Assembly: GCA_040756085.1 (NCBI GenBank)
Contig: JBFMAE010000132.1
Span: forward strand, 1-8,884
From: JBFMAE01 sp040756085
Lineage (GTDB): Bacteria > Desulfobacterota > BSN033 > UBA1163
Length of the DNA: 8,884 nt
Direction of reading: 5' to 3'
Shown here: positions 1-5,063 of the stretch, piece by piece
Numbering within the stretch: the first letter of the stretch is position 1
Layout: each line of letters opens with the position of its first letter
Notes under the pieces: generated by a model
Told to the model about the DNA's origin: nothing
What the model saw: the letters and a program-made list of their open reading frames with translations, nothing else
The model's database searches: none
Translations under genes and position numbers: made by a program

Positions 1-39
1 TGGGATATGATTATCTGGAATGAGAGGAGGAGAGATTCA

Positions 40-465
40 ATGCCTGTAAAACAGATTTCTGTCAGCCTGGAAAATGTTCCCGGGAAACTCTCTGAAGTGA
101 GCGACTATTTAGGTGAAAATGGAATCAATATCATTGCCCTCAGTGTGGCTGATACAGCGGATATCAGCGCGATACGATTCGTAGCCAACAATCCAGAAAA
201 AGCATCCAATGTTTTAAAAAGCCACGGTTATTCAGTAATGATGACCGAGGTGTTAGCTGTGGAAGCCCCCAATCATCCAGGAGGGTTAAACGCTGTATTA
301 AAACCCTTAAAAGAAGTCTCTATCAATGTCAATTATCTTTATACCTGTCTCGGAACAGGAGAGAAGACGGTCCTCATCATGGGCGTTGATAAGATGGCAG
401 AGGCAATCGAGGTTTTAAAAAAGAATTGGGTGCATATGTACAATGAAGAGCTTTATAAATTATAA
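40..465 (+). CDS. Tandem ACT-domain protein (putative amino-acid sensor)
   Basis: This 141-residue cytoplasmic protein consists almost entirely of two ACT domains. The first spans about residues 4-70, with the typical turn LENVPGKLSEV at 10-20 followed by the GINI strand. The second spans about 72-135, with a matching PNHPGGL turn at 78-84. ACT domains bind amino acids or similar small ligands and usually act as regulatory modules; there is no catalytic domain here. I chose the ATG at 40 because AGGAGG lies nine bases upstream (25-30). An in-frame ATG at 7 has no such site. From family knowledge, free-standing proteins of this kind in deltaproteobacteria often sit beside phenylacetate-CoA ligase or indolepyruvate oxidoreductase genes, but the upstream neighbour is outside the window. 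The gene converges on ccsA with 28 bases between the stops. The ligand is unknown. Confidence 0.88.
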   Translation: MPVKQISVSLENVPGKLSEVSDYLGENGINIIALSVADTADISAIRFVANNPEKASNVLKSHGYSVMMTEVLAVEAPNHPGGLNAVLKPLKEVSINVNYLYTCLGTGEKTVLIMGVDKMAEAIEVLKKNWVHMYNEELYKL

Positions 466-493
466 AACTCCCCGCCGCCATTCCTGCAAAGAA
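466..493. other. Convergent intergenic gap without a visible terminator
   Basis: These 28 bases separate the stop codons of two genes that face each other. I see no GC-rich hairpin followed by a T run on either strand. Transcription from the two sides may overlap, or termination may depend on Rho. Confidence 0.4.
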
Positions 494-1342
494 TTAAAGA
501 TAACTATGCAGACCTGAGATGAGATAATTGACACCAAAATAGGTGAACAGAACGGCACTGAATCCAATGACGGAAAGGATTGCTGCCTTCCTCCCCCTCC
601 AATCCCTTGTAAATCGGGCATGTAAAAATGCCGCATAGATGAACCAGGTGATGAGAGACCATGTCTCTTTTGGGTCCCAGCCCCAGTAGCTTCCCCAGGC
701 ATAGTTGGCCCATGCCGCACCGGTAATAATTCCCAGTGTCAACATCGGAAATCCGATCATAATGGATTTATAATTAATTTCATCGAGCAGGGATGCGGTA
801 GGCAACCATTTCGAAACGACTTCCTCTTGAGCTTCCCTTCTTTCCCGTATTAAATAGAGGATGCTAATTCCGAAGGAGACAGCAAATGAGGCATATCCAA
901 AGAAACAGGTGGTGACATGGATGGTCAGCCAATTGCTCTGAAGGGCTGGCACCAGGGGGTTGATCTTTGCGTCAATACCAGGGATGATGGAGCTGAGAGC
1001 AATGGCCAGAAAAGCGATGGGCGTGACAAAGACGCCGATGATCTTCTGTCGGTATTTAAATTCAAGAATCAGATAGACCAGGATAATCGTCCATGAAAAG
1101 AAGATAAGGGACTCATACATATTGGATAAGGGGACATACCCATATCCTGTCTGGTGCGTTTCCAGCCAACGGATAATCAGGCCCCCAGAGTGAAGAGTCA
1201 ACCCGAAGGTTAACAGATAAGTGGTTAGAGTTCCGAGTGTTTTTTTTTGCGAGGTCGCAAAGACGAGATAACCCAAGAAGCTGATGAGATAAATACCCAT
1301 TGAGATATTAAATAATATTTGGCTTGAAAAGGGAGAACCCAT
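494..1342 (-). CDS. ccsA: System II cytochrome c biogenesis protein, CcsA/ResC family
   Basis: This 282-residue multi-pass membrane protein belongs to the family that carries haem across the membrane and, with a CcsB/ResB partner, attaches it to apocytochromes c. The tryptophan-rich WWD haem-binding motif is intact at about residues 211-228 (WANYAWGSYWGWDPKETW). The expected histidines are present: H142 before the motif, H241 in the following membrane helix and H279 in the C-terminal SGLHSY. Their spacing agrees with that in characterised CcsBA proteins. About eight hydrophobic helices are visible. Databases often call this family CcsB, which confuses naming; HemX is less likely because the WWD motif is complete. 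The ATG at 1342 has GGAG six bases upstream. No CcsB/ResB partner or hem gene is in the window. An A9 run in the coding strand falls at codons 32-35. Confidence 0.9.
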   Translation of the reverse strand: MGSPFSSQILFNISMGIYLISFLGYLVFATSQKKTLGTLTTYLLTFGLTLHSGGLIIRWLETHQTGYGYVPLSNMYESLIFFSWTIILVYLILEFKYRQKIIGVFVTPIAFLAIALSSIIPGIDAKINPLVPALQSNWLTIHVTTCFFGYASFAVSFGISILYLIRERREAQEEVVSKWLPTASLLDEINYKSIMIGFPMLTLGIITGAAWANYAWGSYWGWDPKETWSLITWFIYAAFLHARFTRDWRGRKAAILSVIGFSAVLFTYFGVNYLISGLHSYL

Positions 1343-1348
1343 GATTCA

Positions 1349-1352
1349 CTCC
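1349..1352 (-). promoter_or_regulatory. Ribosome binding site for ccsA
   Basis: GGAG on the minus strand, six bases before the ATG at 1342. It supports that start over the internal methionine at residue 15. Confidence 0.6.
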
Positions 1353-1380
1353 ATCGCTTGGAAGATGGCTTTTTGATATA

Positions 1381-1409
1381 AAATTAACAGACTTAAAGAA
1401 ATATGTCAA
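1381..1409 (-). promoter_or_regulatory. Putative sigma-70 promoter for ccsA
   Basis: On the minus strand a perfect -35 box TTGACA (1404-1409) is followed, after exactly 17 bases, by TAATTT (1381-1386), a weak -10 box. Transcription would start near 1374, giving a leader of about 32 bases before the ccsA ATG. The site lies in the 105-base gap after the CxxC protein gene, so ccsA is probably an independent transcript. The weak -10 keeps confidence moderate. Confidence 0.5.
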
Positions 1410-1417
1410 TTCCTACG

Positions 1418-1440
1418 GCTGGGGAGGGGGTTGAGGAGGG
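1418..1440 (+). other. G-rich tract between genes
   Basis: The plus strand reads GGGGAGGGGGTTGAGGAGGG within this stretch; the minus-strand transcript would be C-rich. It lies between the end of the CxxC protein gene and the ccsA promoter. It could form a weak G-quadruplex in DNA, but one of the four G tracts has only two bases. No terminator hairpin is visible here. Confidence 0.35.
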
Positions 1441-1447
1441 ATCGATA

Positions 1448-2209
1448 TTATTCTTTCTTGACGCTCTTTCTCTTTTCCAGAGGAACGGGAGGAACGACAG
1501 CCCTCTTTTTCGATTTTGCCATTTCAGTGATTTGAATTTTATAGGTGGCCTTCAATAGCAAAACACCATCCTCTTTGTGTCGAAGGATGAACTCTTCGAT
1601 ATCGAGATATTCTCGGCCTTTGAATAGGTTTCGGCAGTTCCTCAACAGATAGGCCAGACTGACATCATCCAGTTTATAGTAAATCTCCAGAGGATGGGGA
1701 GATTCCTCGGTTATCCTTTCCAAATTATTAATATCGATGGTATCCGCAATCTTCTGATATAGTTTAAGAAAAGCGTACACTTTGCTCTTGGGGAAAGGGG
1801 CTGTTTTAAATTCTTTTTCCAATTGCTTTACGATCTCTTCCGATTGAATCCCGACATGGATACATTTTAAGGAATAGTCCCCATTAATTAACTGATATTT
1901 TAGCGGTTCGTCAATTTTCTCCCGGAATTTTTTAACCACAAACCTTTTTTTTCCATTGGTGGCCTTAAAATAGGAGGTTTTGACCGGTTCGAGGTAGTCC
2001 TTTTCACTGACGAAAGAATCTTCGACGATCTTCAAATTTTCCAACCGATGTCCCTGATGATGGATCAGAAAATCCTGAAAATCATCCCTTTCAGTGCTCC
2101 GGATCGCTTCAGAGATACGATTGGAGTCCAATTCGTACTCTGGCCATTGATCAAAGGGGGTTCGCATAAAAATTTCATCGCAATTGATGCAACGGATCAG
2201 CTGGTTCAT
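1448..2209 (-). CDS. CxxC protein of unknown function, cotranscribed with the HD-GYP regulator
   Basis: This is a 253-residue soluble protein that I do not recognise. It starts with a single CINC pair (C7, C10), which could be half of a zinc or other metal site. A histidine-rich stretch (FLIHHQGHRL) follows at about 47-56, then a mixed alpha/beta body rich in charged residues. The tail of about 22 residues is basic and proline/lysine-rich. No signal peptide or membrane helix is seen. I chose the ATG at 2209 because AAGGAG lies five bases upstream. A longer reading from TTG at 2230 would overlap the preceding stop codon and has no better site. With this start the gap to the HD-GYP regulator is 17 bases, so the two are almost certainly one operon. 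A metal-binding or nucleic-acid-binding role is only a guess. Confidence 0.8.
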   Translation of the reverse strand: MNQLIRCINCDEIFMRTPFDQWPEYELDSNRISEAIRSTERDDFQDFLIHHQGHRLENLKIVEDSFVSEKDYLEPVKTSYFKATNGKKRFVVKKFREKIDEPLKYQLINGDYSLKCIHVGIQSEEIVKQLEKEFKTAPFPKSKVYAFLKLYQKIADTIDINNLERITEESPHPLEIYYKLDDVSLAYLLRNCRNLFKGREYLDIEEFILRHKEDGVLLLKATYKIQITEMAKSKKRAVVPPVPLEKRKSVKKE

Positions 2210-2214
2210 AAAAA

Positions 2215-2220
2215 CTCCTT
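2215..2220 (-). promoter_or_regulatory. Ribosome binding site deciding the start of the CxxC protein
   Basis: AAGGAG on the minus strand, with five bases between it and the ATG at 2209. It is the strongest such site near this gene and selects this ATG over the in-frame TTG at 2230. Confidence 0.75.
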
Positions 2221-2226
2221 GACTCC

Positions 2227-3360
2227 TCAATAGGAGATAGAGGGGGCTTTCAGATGATCTTTGACCAGAAAGACTTCTTCCATTTCCTTCAAAACATCCA
2301 GGAAAATTGAGACCAAATGGGTATCAAATTGTTTTCCCGAACATTTCAACAACTCATTCTTTGCCTCTCCGTTTGAAAGTGGTTTCCGATAGGGTCGGTC
2401 TGAAGTCATGCTGTCATAGGAGTCGGAGATCGCTATGATCCTTGCCCCTAAAGGAATCTGATCTCCCGCCAACCCATCTGGATAACCGGTTCCGTCAAAA
2501 CGTTCATGATGATGTTGAATATATGAGATGATGTTCGGAGAGAGGTTTAAAGGAACTAAAAGTTCAATTGATTTTTTAGTGTGCTGTTTAATAATAGCCC
2601 AATCCGTTGAGGAGAGGATTCCTTTTTTGTTGATGAACCGGTTGCTGATGCCAATCTTTCCGATATCATGGAGATAGGAGGCGATCTGAAGTTCACTCCT
2701 TTCTTTGGGTGGAAGGGAGAGTCGCTTGGAGAGGAAGTCAGAATAATAACAGACCCGTTCTGAGTGTCCGGAGGTGTAAGGGTCCTTCTCCTCGAGGGTA
2801 TAGGCCAGGACCTTGGCAAATTCCAAACAGTTTTGGTTGTCTGTGAAGCTCCCATTATCCCATTTGTAATGGGTGATCCCCTTAATCTCGTTTTGAAGAA
2901 AGAACCCAGAATCTGCTACAGGCTCTTTAAAATGATGATGATCGAAAAACCTGTTCAGAACTTCCTTCACCTTTAAATTGAGCTTCCTTCGCTGGATCGA
3001 TTTATCGATGATGCACATGATCTCAGGGACATTAAAGGGTTTGGGGATATAATCAAAAACGCCATACCGGATGGCTTCGATTGCACTTTTCAAGGTCCCG
3101 TACCCGGTGATGATGATTACCATCACATCCGGATCAATTACTCGTATCTCTTTGAGCGTATCAATTCCCGAAATTCCCGGCATCTTGAGGTCCAGAGTAA
3201 CGACATCCATTTCAGTTTGCTGAATCATCTGAATGGCTGCATTTCCATTTTCAACGGTAAATACATTGTAATTTGGTTTTAAGATCATTCTTAAAGATTC
3301 TCTGGGGCCAATCTCATCATCTACGATGAGTATATTGGGTGCATTGGCTTTGGTTTCCAT
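2227..3360 (-). CDS. Response regulator with HD-GYP output domain (probable c-di-GMP phosphodiesterase)
   Basis: The protein has 377 residues from the ATG at 3360. An N-terminal receiver domain (about 8-125) has the acidic pair D14/D15, phosphoacceptor D57, T85 and K107. After a linker containing DHHHF (140-144), an HD-GYP domain covers about 178-365. Its metal and signature residues are all present: SGHSERV with H199, the H231-D232 pair in LHDIGKIG, H260, and HHERFDGTGYPDGL at 284-297. From family knowledge such domains hydrolyse cyclic di-GMP, and phosphorylation of the receiver usually controls them. A TTG 13 codons upstream would also be in frame, but it lies upstream of the transcription start predicted from the sigma-54 promoter. 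The ATG has AAAGG seven bases before it. The receiver resembles that of the NtrC-type regulator encoded just upstream. The CxxC protein follows 17 bases after the stop. Confidence 0.93.
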   Translation of the reverse strand: METKANAPNILIVDDEIGPRESLRMILKPNYNVFTVENGNAAIQMIQQTEMDVVTLDLKMPGISGIDTLKEIRVIDPDVMVIIITGYGTLKSAIEAIRYGVFDYIPKPFNVPEIMCIIDKSIQRRKLNLKVKEVLNRFFDHHHFKEPVADSGFFLQNEIKGITHYKWDNGSFTDNQNCLEFAKVLAYTLEEKDPYTSGHSERVCYYSDFLSKRLSLPPKERSELQIASYLHDIGKIGISNRFINKKGILSSTDWAIIKQHTKKSIELLVPLNLSPNIISYIQHHHERFDGTGYPDGLAGDQIPLGARIIAISDSYDSMTSDRPYRKPLSNGEAKNELLKCSGKQFDTHLVSIFLDVLKEMEEVFLVKDHLKAPSISY

Positions 3361-3405
3361 ACTCTTCCCTTTCACAAGATTAGAATTTGATTCTGACAAA
3401 AATAA

Positions 3406-3420
3406 GCAAAAAGTTTGCCA
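3406..3420 (-). promoter_or_regulatory. Sigma-54 (RpoN) -24/-12 promoter upstream of the HD-GYP gene
   Basis: The minus strand reads TGGCAAACTTTTTGC, followed by TT. Against the consensus TGGCACG-N4-TTGC(A/T) the TGGCA and TTGC(T) elements are exact and the spacing between the invariant GG and GC is correct; only the less conserved CG differs. With the C of GC at -12, transcription would start near 3394, about 34 bases before the ATG at 3360. That places the alternative TTG start (3399) outside the transcript. I found no other match with this spacing in the window. The gene just upstream encodes a sigma-54 activator, the obvious candidate to drive this promoter. Confidence 0.82.
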
Positions 3421-3582
3421 TGTTGGAATAAAATATGTAATTAAAAATAGCTGGTAATTATCTGATATTTAATAAGAATATTGATGTGAGGAAGGGAAGA
3501 GAAGGGTATGGGGATGAAGAAATCAGTAGAATTTTTATGGCTCCTAAATAATTTTAATATTTTTCAAAGGTTTTGTATTCTA

Positions 3583-3611
3583 ACTAATTGTAAATAAAGA
3601 TTGAAATTAGT
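3583..3611. repeat. Inverted repeat upstream of the sigma-54 promoter (possible activator site)
   Basis: ACTAATT at 3583-3589 pairs with AATTAGT at 3605-3611 across a 15-base loop. Its centre lies about 200 bases upstream of the predicted transcription start, within the range used by NtrC-type activators. It also sits just past the end of the NtrC-type gene, so it could be a weak hairpin at that transcript's end. In AT-rich DNA a 7-base repeat may be chance. Confidence 0.25.
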
Positions 3612-3653
3612 ATCGTACAAAAGCGAACACCTATTAACAATTTTGTGATAATT

Positions 3654-5036
3654 CTATAGATTTTTAATGACATCCTGAGTAATTCCTAATTTGTCCATTT
3701 TATATTTTAAAATCCGTCGGCTAATTCCCAGCATTTCAGCGGCATGAGATTGGACGCAATTGGTTCTCTTTAAGGCATCGAGAATGATTTCCCTTTCAAA
3801 CTCTTCCTCCGCCTTTAGAATGGAGACTTTGCCGTTTAAGATAGATTCTTTTAACCCATTGATTTTAGATATATTTATTAAAGAAAAAGGGAGTTCATAA
3901 GGCTGAATATATTCACTTGAGGTCAAGGCAATCACGCGCTCGATTAAATTCTCCAGTTCTCGGACATTCCCCGGCCATTCATAGTTCATCATCAACTCCA
4001 AGGCCTCTTTACTGACCCCCTTCACATTTTTATTATTTTCGTCGTTAAATTTTTTTATGAAATGTTCTAAGAATAGAGGGATATCTTCTCTTCTCTCCCT
4101 TAAGGGAGGAAGAAGGATGGGGACAACATTAATCCGATAATAAAGGTCTTCCCGAAACCCTCCTTTTTTTATCATTTGACTCAAATCCTTATTCGTTGCC
4201 GTGATCAATCTGACATCCACTTTGATCGTCTTCGATCCTCCCACACGATTAAACTCCCTCTCTTCTAAGAACCGGAGGATTTTAGCCTGAGTGGTTAAAC
4301 TCAATTCACCGATCTCATCGAGAAAGAGCGTCCCCCCATCGGCTTCTTCAAACAGCCCCTTTTTGGTCTTAATGGCATCTGTGAAGGCTCCCTTTTCATG
4401 GCCAAACAGTTCACTCTCAATCAATGTTTCTGGGATGGCAGCACAGTTGATGGTGATGAAGGGATAACTCTTCCGGCTGCTATTATAATGGATGGCCCGA
4501 GAGATGAGCTCTTTTCCTGTCCCGCTTTCCCCCATGATCAAAACGGTGGATTTTGAATCTGCGATTTGGCGGACCACCTTAAAAATCTCTCTCATTTCCT
4601 TGCTTTTCCCGATAATATTTCCAAAACCGAGACTCTTATTAATCTCCTCCCGGAGGCGTTTATTCTCCTCTTTCAGAGACTTCGTCGAGAGGGCCCGGTT
4701 GATAATCAACCTGAGTTCATCGATATCAAAGGGTTTTGTGACATAATCATAGGCCCCCAGTTTCATCGCTTCAACTGCTGTTTTGACGGTCTTCGTAGCG
4801 GTGATCATAATTACTATCATCTCAGGCTCGGTCTGTTTTATCTTCTCTAAAACCTTTAATCCATCCAGATCGGGGAGAATGATATCGAGGAGGATAGTAT
4901 CCGGGGAGTGCTCCTTGATCTGGAGAAATGCCTCCTCAGCATTCTTGGCTAAGAACACCTCGTAATCATTCTTTAAAATCATCCTGATAGATTCTCTTGC
5001 TCCTACTTCATCATCAACAATTAAGACACTTTTCAT
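3654..5036 (-). CDS. NtrC-family sigma-54-dependent response regulator
   Basis: A 460-residue activator with the classic three parts. The receiver (about 3-118) has D8/D9, phosphoacceptor D51, T79 and K101. The AAA+ domain (about 138-368) has Walker A GESGTGKE at 169-176, Walker B GGTLFLDEIG at 234-243, sensor I N282, arginine-finger candidates R295 and R301 in FREDLYYRI, and sensor II R359 in NVRELEN. The sigma-54 contact loop reads GAFTDA (216-221) instead of GAFTGA. A Fis-type helix-turn-helix closes the protein (about 426-450, SHAAEMLGISRRILKYKM). It should bind distant enhancer sites and use ATP to remodel the sigma-54 polymerase once D51 is phosphorylated, most likely by the kinase two genes upstream. 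The ATG at 5036 has GAGGAG six bases upstream. The gap from the preceding gene is 27 bases, consistent with one operon. The specific regulon name is not recognisable. Confidence 0.95.
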   Translation of the reverse strand: MKSVLIVDDEVGARESIRMILKNDYEVFLAKNAEEAFLQIKEHSPDTILLDIILPDLDGLKVLEKIKQTEPEMIVIMITATKTVKTAVEAMKLGAYDYVTKPFDIDELRLIINRALSTKSLKEENKRLREEINKSLGFGNIIGKSKEMREIFKVVRQIADSKSTVLIMGESGTGKELISRAIHYNSSRKSYPFITINCAAIPETLIESELFGHEKGAFTDAIKTKKGLFEEADGGTLFLDEIGELSLTTQAKILRFLEEREFNRVGGSKTIKVDVRLITATNKDLSQMIKKGGFREDLYYRINVVPILLPPLRERREDIPLFLEHFIKKFNDENNKNVKGVSKEALELMMNYEWPGNVRELENLIERVIALTSSEYIQPYELPFSLINISKINGLKESILNGKVSILKAEEEFEREIILDALKRTNCVQSHAAEMLGISRRILKYKMDKLGITQDVIKNL

Positions 5037-5042
5037 CGCTTA

Positions 5043-5048
5043 CTCCTC
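5043..5048 (-). promoter_or_regulatory. Ribosome binding site for the NtrC-type regulator
   Basis: GAGGAG on the minus strand, six bases before the ATG at 5036. It is much stronger than the sites before the two upstream genes of the operon, so the regulator may be made in larger amounts than the kinase. Confidence 0.65.
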
Positions 5049-5063
5049 AATGTCTCTTTTTTT

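Larger units (their letters stand above)
3361..3653. other. AT-rich regulatory gap between the two response regulator genes
   Basis: This 293-base gap separates the NtrC-type regulator gene from the HD-GYP gene, which read in the same direction. It contains the sigma-54 promoter at 3406-3420 and a 7-base inverted repeat at 3583-3611 about 200 bases upstream of the predicted start. It also has a purine-rich stretch on the plus strand (about 3484-3520) and otherwise AT-rich sequence. That is the layout expected for a sigma-54 promoter with distant activator sites. I see no strong terminator after the NtrC-type gene. Confidence 0.6.

Noticed and set aside
7..39. Eleven-codon extension of the ACT protein from ATG at 7
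   Set aside because: No ribosome binding site precedes it, while AGGAGG is well placed for the ATG at 40, and ACT proteins of this type begin right before the first strand.
460..720. Minus-strand frame of 86 codons overlapping the end of ccsA, and similar frames of 60-100 codons inside the other genes
   Set aside because: They are out-of-frame shadows of clearly recognisable genes, with no family features or ribosome sites.
3361..3399. Thirteen-codon N-terminal extension of the HD-GYP protein from TTG at 3399
   Set aside because: The TTG lies upstream of the start predicted from the sigma-54 promoter, and the ATG at 3360 has its own ribosome site and a normal distance to the receiver domain.
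3508..3597. A 29-codon plus-strand frame (MGMKKSVEFLWLL...) preceded by a purine-rich, ribosome-site-like stretch
   Set aside because: It lies in the regulatory gap, opposite in direction to its neighbours, has no recognisable family or promoter, and its length is easily reached by chance in AT-rich DNA.
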